A DNA stretch of 64,000 nt, taken from the NCBI GenBank assembly GCA_018241225.1, contig JAFEEG010000016.1, positions 1 through 64,000 on the forward strand, read 5' to 3'. Both the position numbers and the translations under genes were made by a program. The notes beneath the pieces were generated by a model, which saw only the letters and a list, made by a program, of their open reading frames with translations, ran no database searches and was not told where the DNA came from. Shown here one piece after another: positions 52,467-61,062 of the stretch. Numbering within the stretch: the stretch's first letter is position 1; each line of letters opens with the position of its first letter. The DNA comes from Pseudomonadota bacterium. GTDB taxonomy: Bacteria > Pseudomonadota > Gammaproteobacteria > Burkholderiales > Burkholderiaceae_C.

Positions 52467-53395
52467 AACGTGATCTCCATGCCGTCGTAGGCCACTTCGA
52501 TGCCGTGTCCATCGAGCACGCGGCGCTGCGCGCTCGTCTCGTCCAGGATCGGGTTGCTGTTGTTGATGTGGATGAGCACCTTGCGCCGGGCGCTGGAGCC
52601 CAGCATCACGTCGACCATGCCCGCGCGCGCCGCATCGCCCATCTGGGGCAGGTGGCCCATGTCGCTGGCCGTCTTGCGGCCCAGGCCCGCTTGCAGCATC
52701 TCGTCCTCGGCCCAGAAGGTGCCGTCCACGAGCAGGCAGTCGGCGCCGTTCATCCACTGCAGTTCGCTGTCGCCCACCGACGCCAGCCCCGGCGAATAGA
52801 ACAGGCGGCTGCCGTCGTCCAGGTCTTCGATCAGCAGCGCGATGTTGTCGCCCGTGGTCTGCTCGCCGCGGTGGGGCGAGTAGGGCGGGGCCTTGCCCGG
52901 AATCGCCACGGCGGTGAAGCGCAGCGACGCAAAGCCATCCACCGTGAAGGTGGCGCTGTGCGCGCTGCCGGCCACGCCCAGCATGTGCCAGCGGGTTCCG
53001 CAATAGTGTTCGAGCACGCTGATGACCGGAAAGGCGGTCGTCAGGTCCTCGAAGACACAGGGGGTCGCATAGATGTCGATACACGGGCCTTCGCGCAGGC
53101 CCAGCAGCCCGGTCACATGGTCGATCTGCGCATCCATCAGGATGACCGCCTTGATGGGAGTGTCGCGCAGGCCGTGGCGCGGATGCAGCTGGGCCTGCTC
53201 GCGCAACTGCTGGCCGATGTCGGGGGATGCGTTGAGCAGCACCCAGGCGCTGCCGTCGGCCGAGATGGCCACCGAACTCTGGGTGCGTGCGCGTGCCGGG
53301 ACCTCGCCGACGCGTTGGCCGGCGCATTGCCGACAATTGCAGTTCCACTGCGGAAAGCCGCCACCGGCACCGGAGCCGAGCACGAGGATTTTCAT
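52463..53395 (-). CDS. pqqB: PqqB, metallo-beta-lactamase-fold hydroxylase of PQQ biosynthesis
   Basis: 310 residues. KILVLGSGAGGGFPQWNCNC at the N-terminus is diagnostic. The metal site includes ILMDAQIDHVTGLLGLREGP in place of the HxHxDH motif, as usual for PqqB. It hydroxylates the tyrosine-derived ring. It is separated from pqqA by a 68-base gap with a strong hairpin. Confidence 0.97.
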   Translation of the reverse strand: MKILVLGSGAGGGFPQWNCNCRQCAGQRVGEVPARARTQSSVAISADGSAWVLLNASPDIGQQLREQAQLHPRHGLRDTPIKAVILMDAQIDHVTGLLGLREGPCIDIYATPCVFEDLTTAFPVISVLEHYCGTRWHMLGVAGSAHSATFTVDGFASLRFTAVAIPGKAPPYSPHRGEQTTGDNIALLIEDLDDGSRLFYSPGLASVGDSELQWMNGADCLLVDGTFWAEDEMLQAGLGRKTASDMGHLPQMGDAARAGMVDVMLGSSARRKVLIHINNSNPILDETSAQRRVLDGHGIEVAYDGMEITL

Positions 53396-53419
53396 GAGGA
53401 GGAAGGCAAGGGAAGGGTG

Positions 53420-53451
53420 CCGGTGGCCGCGCGTTGGCGCGCGGCCACCGG
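53420..53451 (-). terminator. pqqA-pqqB intercistronic hairpin (attenuator or processing stem)
   Basis: Perfect 14-bp inverted repeat, CCGGTGGCCGCGCG (53420-53433) and CGCGCGGCCACCGG (53438-53451), with a 4-base loop. It lies between the pqqA stop and pqqB start. In other bacteria pqqA is expressed far more than the distal pqq genes, and such a structure explains it by partial termination or 3'-end protection. No T-run follows, so full termination is unlikely. Confidence 0.75.
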
Positions 53452-53463
53452 AGGACGCGGACT

Positions 53464-53538
53464 TCAGCGGTGCGCGATGTACATCGTGATCTCGAAGCCG
53501 AAGCGCAGGTCTTCAAACGCGGGGGTGGTCCATTGCAT
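53464..53538 (-). CDS. pqqA: PqqA, PQQ precursor peptide
   Basis: 24 residues: MQWTTPAFEDLRFGFEITMY then IAHR. Glu16 and Tyr20, the two residues that become PQQ, are at their canonical positions. AAGGAGA lies seven bases upstream of the ATG. It is the first gene of the long pqq/ABC operon and is preceded by a sigma-54-type promoter. Confidence 0.97.
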   Translation of the reverse strand: MQWTTPAFEDLRFGFEITMYIAHR

Positions 53539-53599
53539 GGTGTCTCCTTGGGTGACGGAACAGGCCCGGGCGAAATGCCGGTCGGGCCTGGACACCTGC

Positions 53600-53614
53600 G
53601 CAAGTCGCATGCCT
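53600..53614 (-). promoter_or_regulatory. predicted sigma-54 promoter of the pqqA operon
   Basis: Minus strand AGGCATG-CGAC-TTGC: GG-N10-GC spacing exact, two mismatches to TGGCACG-N4-TTGC. Predicted start about 53588, giving a ~50-base leader to pqqA. Confidence 0.6.
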
Positions 53615-53729
53615 GTCGCGCCGCGTGGCGGCGCGGCTCGCAAGACTTGGGGGTTGCCCTGATTCAAGGGCCTTTGGAGGGGATGCGCGCGCTGCCCGGC
53701 ACCTCGCATCGGCAGCACCGGGGGCTGAG

Positions 53730-53746
53730 TGCTCCAGGCTGGTACA
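53730..53746 (-). promoter_or_regulatory. predicted activator site (UAS) for the pqqA promoter
   Basis: Minus strand TGTACC-AGCCT-GGAGCA, the same dyad as at 37330, 56090 and 59770, 115 bases upstream of the -24 element. A second TGTACC half-site is 21 bases further upstream (53762-53767), two helical turns away. Confidence 0.6.
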
Positions 53747-53787
53747 GCGCCGTTCGACGGTGGTACAGGGTAGACCCTGAGGACGGT

Positions 53788-53821
53788 GTGACGCCGGCGC
53801 ACCCCACGCCGCGGGCGTCAC
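53788..53821 (-). terminator. hairpin downstream of the sigma-54 activator gene
   Basis: GTGACGCC (53788-53795) pairs with GGCGTCAC (53814-53821), and an inner GGCG/CGCC pair extends the stem. It lies 11 bases after the activator stop codon and just upstream of the pqqA UAS, so it probably insulates the two transcription units. There is no T-run. Confidence 0.45.
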
Positions 53822-53831
53822 GTCACGGGCG

Positions 53832-56006
53832 TCACTTGCCCCAGCGCAGCTTGCGATAGATGGTGTTGCGGCTGATGCCCAGGCGCTTGGAGGCCACCGA
53901 GATGTTGCCGTTGGCTGCGGCGAGCGTGCTGCGGATCAGCTCGACTTCCGCTTCGCCGAGCGTGCGTGGCAGGGCGGGCTCGGGGCTCGCCTGAACAGGA
54001 TCTGCCGGGGCCTGGGATGCGCCGGTTGCCACGGGTTCGGCCAGCGGCGCGCGCGTCATGGCGTCGGCGACGGACGTCGAGGTCGGAACATCCCCGGCCG
54101 CGATGGCAGCTGAGGTTGCAGGGACGGGGCGGATCGGCATGCTGATCTGCGGCGCTTGCGGCGCTTGCGGCGCTTGCGGCGCGCGGCCGCTGCGCGCGTC
54201 CTCCAGAAAGTCGTCCGACAGGTGGTGCTCCTCGATCTGGCCCTCGCCCGCGGCCATGACGGCGGCGGTGCGCAGCACGTTGGCGAGCTGGCGTACGTTG
54301 CCGGGCCAGCTGTAGGACTTGAACAGTGCCATGACCTGAGGGCTGATCTCCGGCGTGCCATGCGGGCAGTCGGTCAGCAGGATGCGGCGCGCCACCACCT
54401 CCAGGTCGCAGCGCTCGCGCAGCGCGGGCAGCTTCACCACCAGGCCGTTCAGGCGGTAGTACAGGTCTTCGCGGAAGGCCCCGGCCTCGATCATGTCGCG
54501 CAGCTTGCGGTGGGTGGCGCCGATGACGGCGATGTCCACGGGGATGGACTTGAGGCTGCCCAGCGGCGTAACCTGGCGCTCCTGCAGCACGCGCAGCAGC
54601 CGCGCCTGCAGGGCCAGCGGCATGTCGCCGATCTCGTCCAGGAACAGCGTGCCGCCGTTGGCCTGCACGATGCGGCCGACCGCCCCCTTGCGGCGCGCGC
54701 CGGTAAAGGCACCGTCCTCGTAGCCGAACAGTTCCGCCTCGATGAGCGACTCGGGAATCGAGGCGCAATTGACGGCCACGAAGGGCTGCCGGGCGCGGTT
54801 GGAATCCTGGTGCACGGCGCGTGCGAGCAGCTCCTTGCCGGTGCCCGTCTCGCCCAGCACCAGCAGGGGAATGTCGCGGTTGATGACGCGCTGCACCTTC
54901 TGGACCAATGCGCCGATCTGCGGGTCGCCGGTGTTTAGGTAGTGCAGGCCCGAGAAGAGCGTGCCTTCGGCCGAGTGGGCCGTGGCGCCGGCCAGCATGC
55001 CCGAGGGCTTGCGCGAGTCGGCGGCGGCCGATGCGCGCTCGCCGTCATCGACCACGATCGCCTGGCCCGGCATCGTGCGCTGGGGTCCGCTGAATCGGGC
55101 ACTGACGTGGAACTGGCGGCCGTTTGCCAGCGTCAAGGTCATCGGCGTGGCCAGCGGCGCGCGGAAGTGGTCGAAGATGGCCGGCGCCGTCGTGCCGAAC
55201 AGGCTGGTGAGGCTGTGCATGCGCAGCGCCGCGCTGCTCATGTCGAGTTGGTCGAGCGCGCTGCGGTTGGCCCCTACGATCTTGCCGTCCACGCCCACGA
55301 CGATGATGCCCTCGAGCAGCGTGCCGATGAATTCCACCCGGGTGTGGAAGTGCAGCCTCAGGCGGTTGCCGTAATCGTCGGACAGCCACTGGTTCTCGAT
55401 CATGCGCGCCGACATGCGCACCAGGCCCATGGTGTGGCGGTGGTAGGAGCGCTGGTCGCCCGTCACATCCAGCACGCCGAGCATGTTGCCGCGAGGATCG
55501 AAGATGGGCGCGGCCGAGCAGGTGAGGAAGTTGTTGGCGTGAATGAAGTGCTCGCCGCCATGCACGACGGTCGGCGCTTCTTCGAACAGCGCCGTGCCGA
55601 TCGCATTGGTGCCCTTGGAATGCTCGGCCCAATTCACCCCCGGTGAAAGTGCGACCTTGTCCGCGCGCTGCAGGAAGCGGTCGTCGCCCACCGAATGCAG
55701 GATCGTGCCCGAGACGTCGGCTAGCACGATCATGCTTTCGGTGTCGACGATCTGCTCGAACAGCATCTCCATGACCGGCGCGGCGTGCGTGAACAGGCGC
55801 TGGTTGCGCTCGCGCGCCACGCCGAGGTCGCTGCGCATCAGGGGCTCGAAGTCGGGCCGCTCGACCCGTTTCAGCCCCAGCGCCGAGCAGCGCTGGTGCC
55901 ACTGCTCGATGAGTTCGATCCGTTCCTTTTGCTGCGGGAACGGCACGGCCTCGGGGGCGGTCCAGGACCTGGCAGTCGTGGCCAGCGCTCGTGGGGTTGC
56001 AACCAT
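53832..56006 (-). CDS. sigma-54-dependent activator, AcoR/ExaE-like enhancer-binding protein
   Basis: 724 residues. The N-terminal GAF-type sensor is at ~80-210 (VLADVSGTILHSVGDDRFLQ, KGTNAIGTALFEEAPTVVHG) and a PAS-like region follows at ~225-320. The AAA+ domain has Walker A GETGTGKE at 385-392, the sigma-54 contact loop GAFTGA at 432-437 and Walker B GGTLFLDEIGDMP near 451. A long Ala/Pro-rich linker has an APQ tandem repeat. The Fis-type HTH lies at the C-terminus (ISVASKRLGISRNTIYRKLR). AcoR relatives respond to small alcohols, ketones or aldehydes. It is the only activator in the PQQ region and lies between two units with -24/-12 promoters, so it is their likely regulator. Confidence 0.93.
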   Translation of the reverse strand: MVATPRALATTARSWTAPEAVPFPQQKERIELIEQWHQRCSALGLKRVERPDFEPLMRSDLGVARERNQRLFTHAAPVMEMLFEQIVDTESMIVLADVSGTILHSVGDDRFLQRADKVALSPGVNWAEHSKGTNAIGTALFEEAPTVVHGGEHFIHANNFLTCSAAPIFDPRGNMLGVLDVTGDQRSYHRHTMGLVRMSARMIENQWLSDDYGNRLRLHFHTRVEFIGTLLEGIIVVGVDGKIVGANRSALDQLDMSSAALRMHSLTSLFGTTAPAIFDHFRAPLATPMTLTLANGRQFHVSARFSGPQRTMPGQAIVVDDGERASAAADSRKPSGMLAGATAHSAEGTLFSGLHYLNTGDPQIGALVQKVQRVINRDIPLLVLGETGTGKELLARAVHQDSNRARQPFVAVNCASIPESLIEAELFGYEDGAFTGARRKGAVGRIVQANGGTLFLDEIGDMPLALQARLLRVLQERQVTPLGSLKSIPVDIAVIGATHRKLRDMIEAGAFREDLYYRLNGLVVKLPALRERCDLEVVARRILLTDCPHGTPEISPQVMALFKSYSWPGNVRQLANVLRTAAVMAAGEGQIEEHHLSDDFLEDARSGRAPQAPQAPQAPQISMPIRPVPATSAAIAAGDVPTSTSVADAMTRAPLAEPVATGASQAPADPVQASPEPALPRTLGEAEVELIRSTLAAANGNISVASKRLGISRNTIYRKLRWGK
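54151..54177. repeat. 9-bp tandem repeat inside the activator gene
   Basis: Three in-frame copies of GGCGCTTGC encode, on the minus strand, the repeated APQ tripeptides of the linker between the AAA+ and HTH domains. Copy number changes would only alter linker length. Confidence 0.7.
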
Positions 56007-56089
56007 GGTTTGTCTCCACTGCCTCTACGGAGCAGGTGTTCTATCTATCTGTCCAACTATCCAAAGCTCTCGGTCTCGTGGCCAGGCTG

Positions 56090-56106
56090 TGTTCCGTTTT
56101 GGAGCA
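56090..56106 (+). promoter_or_regulatory. predicted activator site (UAS) for the cytochrome c promoter
   Basis: TGTTCC-GTTTT-GGAGCA, a copy of the common dyad, 102 bases upstream of the -24 element. It overlaps a wider imperfect repeat, TGTTCCGTT (56090-56098) and AACGGGACA (56106-56114), matching 8 of 9. Confidence 0.65.
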
Positions 56107-56208
56107 ACGGGACAGCGTTCCTGTGCTGCTGCTTGGCTGGCAGCTTCAAAGGATGCCACACGCGGGGCAATTCACGCAATTTGTGTTCCCGCCTGCAACA
56201 ACCTGCCG

Positions 56209-56223
56209 TGGCACAGCGCTTGC
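56209..56223 (+). promoter_or_regulatory. predicted sigma-54 promoter of the cytochrome c operon
   Basis: TGGCACA-GCGC-TTGC matches both core elements of the -24/-12 consensus exactly, with GG-N10-GC spacing. Predicted start near 56235, 34 bases before the ATG. Confidence 0.75.
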
Positions 56224-56268
56224 GCAATGGCTCGCGTCATCAACTGAACGTGAAACGGAGACGAAGCG

Positions 56269-56775
56269 ATGAATGCCACGCAACTGACAGACCGTCACCC
56301 GCACCGGGGCGCCCGCAAGAGTTTGAAACTGGCCGCCGCCGCGCTGGCCATGGCCTGCGCCGGCCTGGCCTGGGCGCACGGCGATGTCACCCCGCAGGCG
56401 GTGGACACCTCGGGCCTGCCCGAGCTGGGCAAGGACTGGCGGCCCGAGAATCCGTATCGCGGCAATGCCGCGGCCGTGAAGATCGGCACCTCCGCCTACA
56501 ACCAGAACTGCGCGCGCTGCCACGGTATCGAGGCCATTTCGGGCGGCATCGCGCCGGACCTGCGCAAGATCGACAACGACTGCGCCACGCAAAAGGACGC
56601 ACCCAAGCGCGGCGCCTGCGTGAAGGAGATCGATGAGTACTTCCTCACGACCGTGCGCCACGGGCGCACGCGCAACGGCGCGGTGTACATGCCACCGTTC
56701 GAGGGCGTGATGAACCAGGAGGCGATCTGGTCGATCAAGGCCTACCTGGAGACCCGCCGCGACAAGCCGATGTAG
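56269..56775 (+). CDS. periplasmic c-type cytochrome with two extra cysteines (PedF/c550-like)
   Basis: 168 residues with a signal peptide (cleavage near AWA-HG, residue 36). Haem site C81-x-x-C84-H85 (NCARCHG), with Met141 (VYMPPFEG) as probable sixth ligand. Two further cysteines, C105 and C117, fit the four-cysteine cytochromes that accompany quinoprotein alcohol dehydrogenases. It is the expected direct electron acceptor of the PQQ dehydrogenase. First gene of a sigma-54-type operon with the binding protein that follows. Confidence 0.93.
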   Translation: MNATQLTDRHPHRGARKSLKLAAAALAMACAGLAWAHGDVTPQAVDTSGLPELGKDWRPENPYRGNAAAVKIGTSAYNQNCARCHGIEAISGGIAPDLRKIDNDCATQKDAPKRGACVKEIDEYFLTTVRHGRTRNGAVYMPPFEGVMNQEAIWSIKAYLETRRDKPM

Positions 56776-56784
56776 GAGGCCGCG

Positions 56785-57627
56785 ATGCGCACTCCACATC
56801 TTTCGCGGCGCACCGTCCTGCAATGGATGGGCGCGGCCGGCCTGGGCGCGCCGGCGCTTGCCGCCGGCGCGGGCGCACTGGACCGCATCCGCGAGCGCGG
56901 CGCGCTCACGGTGGCGCTGTACAAGGACATGCCGCCGTTTCACATGGGCGGGCAGGGCATCGACGTGCAACTCGCGCAGGCGCTGGCCGAAGCGCTGGGC
57001 TTGCGGCTGTCGATGCTGCCCTTCAATGCCGACGAGAACATGGGCGACGACCTGCGCAACATGGTCTGGCGCGGCCACTACCTGGGCTTCGGGCCGGCGG
57101 ACGTGCTGCTGCACGTGCCGGTGGACAAGCCGCTGATCGACGAGACGCCGCAGGCCCGCATCTTCGCGCCGTACTACCGTGAACGCGTCGTGCTGGCGCG
57201 GCGGCTCGATCGGCTGCCGCAACTCGACAGTCTCGCGGCGCTGGGCGACGCCAAGGTGGCAGTGCCGGGCCAGACGCTGGCCGGCTGGCTGATGATCGGG
57301 GCCGATGGCGGCGCCTATCGCAACCAGCTCACCACGCAATGGAAGGACGGCGTCGAAGCGGCGCGTGCCCTGCAGCGCGGCGAGTTCGACGCGGCGGCGG
57401 GGCTGGCCTCGGAGATGGAATCGGTGCTGCGCGGCGATGCGCGCTTTGCGATCGCGCCACTGCCGTCCCCGCGCGCCCGGCGCGGCGGCTGGGCAGTCGG
57501 CATGGCGGTGAAGAAGGACGCGACGGACATGGCGCAGGCGCTGCAGGCCGGCATCAACGAGCTGCAGGCCAGCGGGCGGCTGCGCGGCATGTTCGAAAGC
57601 GCCAACGTGAACTGGCAGGCGGCCTAG
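56785..57627 (+). CDS. quinoprotein-associated family 3 binding protein (XoxJ/PedG-like)
   Basis: 280 residues. The leader is HLSRRTVLQWMGAAGLGAPA, a Tat-type twin arginine. The fold is solute-binding protein family 3: RERGALTVALYKDMPPFHMG, DVQLAQALAEALGLRLSMLP, VLLHVPVDKPLIDETPQARI. Such proteins (MxaJ/XoxJ) are encoded with quinoprotein dehydrogenases and are thought to help the dehydrogenase reach its active state rather than to import solutes. It follows the cytochrome by nine bases, matching the usual xoxG-xoxJ arrangement. Confidence 0.87.
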   Translation: MRTPHLSRRTVLQWMGAAGLGAPALAAGAGALDRIRERGALTVALYKDMPPFHMGGQGIDVQLAQALAEALGLRLSMLPFNADENMGDDLRNMVWRGHYLGFGPADVLLHVPVDKPLIDETPQARIFAPYYRERVVLARRLDRLPQLDSLAALGDAKVAVPGQTLAGWLMIGADGGAYRNQLTTQWKDGVEAARALQRGEFDAAAGLASEMESVLRGDARFAIAPLPSPRARRGGWAVGMAVKKDATDMAQALQAGINELQASGRLRGMFESANVNWQAA

Positions 57628-57664
57628 GGGCGGGGCCGGGCAGGGCCGGCCGAGTCCGTTGGGG

Positions 57665-58075
57665 CTACGGCAACCGGCCCTGCGCCTGCAGCGCCTGCCA
57701 TTCCGCGTCCTCGTACAGGCGCGAGCGCGTCAGAAAGCGCATGCCGGTGGGCCGCTCCAGCGAGAACATGCCGCCGTTGCCCGGCACCGCGTCGATGACC
57801 AGGTGCGTGTGCTCCCAGTACTCGAACTGCGAGCGGCTCATGTAAAAGGGTGTGCCCGCGATCTCGCCCAGGCACACGTCAGCATCGCCCGTGATGAACT
57901 CCCCCAGCGCAAAGCACATGGGCGCACTGCCGTCGCAGCAGCCGCCCGATTGGTGGAACATCAGCGGCCCGTGCACCGCGCGCAGGCGCTCGATGAGCGC
58001 TTGCGCGGCCGGCGTCACGGACACGCGAGCGACCACCGGCACGGATGACGAATCACCCACGGGCGTCTCGCTCAT
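57665..58075 (-). CDS. DUF779-family protein
   Basis: 136 residues. Characteristic MFHQSGGCCDGSAPMCFALG, IAGTPFYMSRSQFEYWEHTH and LIDAVPGNGGMFSLERPTGM. Adjacent cysteines and a further Cys suggest metal binding. Function unknown, but the family is nearly always encoded beside ExaC/AldB-type aldehyde dehydrogenases, as here (11 bases downstream). A role in maturation or repair of the enzyme is possible. Confidence 0.9.
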   Translation of the reverse strand: MSETPVGDSSSVPVVARVSVTPAAQALIERLRAVHGPLMFHQSGGCCDGSAPMCFALGEFITGDADVCLGEIAGTPFYMSRSQFEYWEHTHLVIDAVPGNGGMFSLERPTGMRFLTRSRLYEDAEWQALQAQGRLP

Positions 58076-58086
58076 GTGCCGTCCGC

Positions 58087-59607
<1,521 letters not shown>

Positions 59608-59654
59608 GAAATCATCTCCGTTGAAGTTGAGGAAGGGATCGCATGGAACACTTC

Positions 59655-59669
59655 GCAATCGGCGGGCCA
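59655..59669 (-). promoter_or_regulatory. predicted sigma-54 promoter of the aldehyde dehydrogenase operon
   Basis: Minus strand TGGCCCG-CCGA-TTGC: one mismatch to the consensus and exact GG-N10-GC spacing. Predicted start near 59643, 36 bases before the ATG. Confidence 0.65.
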
Positions 59670-59769
59670 GCGCGTGCCAACTGATTGTGTGAATGCACAA
59701 GTCCTTGTCGGGCAACAGTTTTGCGTTGATCGAGCGCGAATCACCTCTTCGGTCGATGCGTCAGGCAGG

Positions 59770-59786
59770 TGTACCGGCGCGGAGCA
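59770..59786 (+). promoter_or_regulatory. predicted activator site (UAS) for the aldehyde dehydrogenase promoter
   Basis: TGTACC-GGCGC-GGAGCA, the fourth copy of the shared dyad, 100 bases upstream of the -24 element. It is in the opposite orientation relative to its gene, which is tolerated by enhancer sites. Confidence 0.6.
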
Positions 59787-59923
59787 ATGTGCTGCAGATT
59801 GAATCATTACGACGGCGCCGGGCAAGGGGGCGGGGCCAGGTTAGCCGCCTGCGTGAACGCTCCATAGTGGTCGCTGGTGGAATCGACCGGACGTTCGAGG
59901 GAAGTCGGCTTAACGACCGATGC

Positions 59924-59977
59924 GCAGCGAGAGCAGCCGAAGGGAAGCGCAGGACGGGGTGCGGCTTCGTGCCCCAA
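59924..59977 (+). repeat. dispersed ~55-bp intergenic repeat, copy B
   Basis: Second copy of the repeat at 35113-35166, with shared blocks GCAGCGA, AGCAGCCGAAGGG, TGCGGCTTCGT and CCCCAA. It lies in the non-coding 59.6-60.16 kb gap, which otherwise holds only the promoter and UAS described; no gene is seen there. Confidence 0.6.
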
Positions 59978-60156
59978 GGCGAAGTTCGGGGTTTTGACTA
60001 AGCGGTCGTCCCGTTTCATCGTGGCTGAGGTGGAAAGCCACTTTGCGAATCAGACACTCGGCAAATATGCACCTTTTGACATGTCCATTGCGGCTTCGAA
60101 GACGCTTTTGACGGCGGCGCGGTTGGGGACTGAGCCCGCTCCAATGGGAGGGCGGC

Positions 60157-61062
60157 TCACTTGCCCCTGCCGTGCGCCTGCCATCGGTAGCTGCGCCCGC
60201 CCACCGGGTAGCCGGCCAGGCGTGCCGCCACGTCGACGGCATCCAGCAGCCGCTCGAAATCTATGCCCGTGTCCATGCCGCACTGGCGGGCCATCAGCAC
60301 CAGGTCTTCAGTCGCGAGGTTGCCGGCCGCGCCCGGCGCGAAGGGACAGCCGCCCAGGCCGCCGATGCTGGCGTCGAAGCGGCGCACCCCTTCGCCGATG
60401 GCGCACCACGCGTTCGCCAGCGCCATGCCGCGCGTGTCGTGCAGGTGCATGCCAGCGTCGGTGGGATCGAGCCCCGCCTGCCGCAGCGCAGAAGTCACCG
60501 CGAGGATGTCCACCGGCGCGGCGGCGCCGATGGTGTCGGCCATGACGACCTCGCCGGCGCCCGCCTCCCGCAACTGCATCGCGAGCGCCGCGGCCTGGCC
60601 GGGCGCCACCGGACCCTCGAAGGGGCAGGCGAAGGCCACCGCCACGTAGCCGCGCGTGCGCAGGCCCTGGCGCGCGGCTTGCGCCAGCGTCGCCTTGCAG
60701 GCCTGAAGCGCCTCGTCCAGGCCCATGCGGATGTTCTTGCGGTTCATCGTCTCGGTGGCCGACAGGACCACGGCCACCTGCTTCGCGCCGGCCGCCATGG
60801 CGCGCTCCAGGCCGCGCAGGTTGGGCACCAGTACCGATATCTCCGCATCCGCCGGCGCCACCAGGCCGCGCAGTACCGCGTCGGCGTCCGCCATCTGCGG
60901 CACCGCCTGCGGCGAGACGAAGCTGGTGGCCTCGATGCGGCGCACCCCGGCATCGAGCAGCGCACCGATCAGCTCGAGCTTGCCGGCGGTCGGCACCTGC
61001 GAGGCCTGGCTCTGCAGGCCATCGCGCGGGCCCACGTCGGTGACGAGGAGTCGCTCGCCCAT
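60157..61062 (-). CDS. HMG-CoA lyase-like (pyruvate carboxylase/LeuA TIM-barrel) enzyme
   Basis: 301 residues. N-terminal LLVTDVGPRDGLQSQASQVP with the metal/catalytic Asp-Gly-Leu-Gln motif; GMHLHDTRGMALANAWCAIG carries the His-x-His metal ligands; GGLGGCPFAPGAAGNLATED holds the active-site Cys loop of HMG-CoA lyase. It cleaves 3-hydroxy-3-methylglutaryl-CoA or similar 3-hydroxyacyl-CoA to acyl-CoA plus acetyl-CoA. It overlaps the CoA-transferase stop (TGATG). A GTG at 61065 is an alternative start. The pair suggests activation of a dicarboxylic acid followed by cleavage. Confidence 0.9.
   Translation of the reverse strand: MGERLLVTDVGPRDGLQSQASQVPTAGKLELIGALLDAGVRRIEATSFVSPQAVPQMADADAVLRGLVAPADAEISVLVPNLRGLERAMAAGAKQVAVVLSATETMNRKNIRMGLDEALQACKATLAQAARQGLRTRGYVAVAFACPFEGPVAPGQAAALAMQLREAGAGEVVMADTIGAAAPVDILAVTSALRQAGLDPTDAGMHLHDTRGMALANAWCAIGEGVRRFDASIGGLGGCPFAPGAAGNLATEDLVLMARQCGMDTGIDFERLLDAVDVAARLAGYPVGGRSYRWQAHGRGK

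Noticed and set aside
53617..53635. 8-bp GC hairpin just upstream of the pqqA -24 element as a terminator
   Set aside because: Too short and adjacent to the promoter, with a better terminator candidate right after the activator gene. Such stems are expected by chance at this GC content.
53740..53768. Direct repeat TGGTACAG, two copies 21 bases apart upstream of pqqA, as the activator site by itself
   Set aside because: Only the copy that forms TGTACC-N5-GGAGCA on the minus strand matches the motif at the other three promoters. The second copy is kept only as a possible auxiliary half-site.
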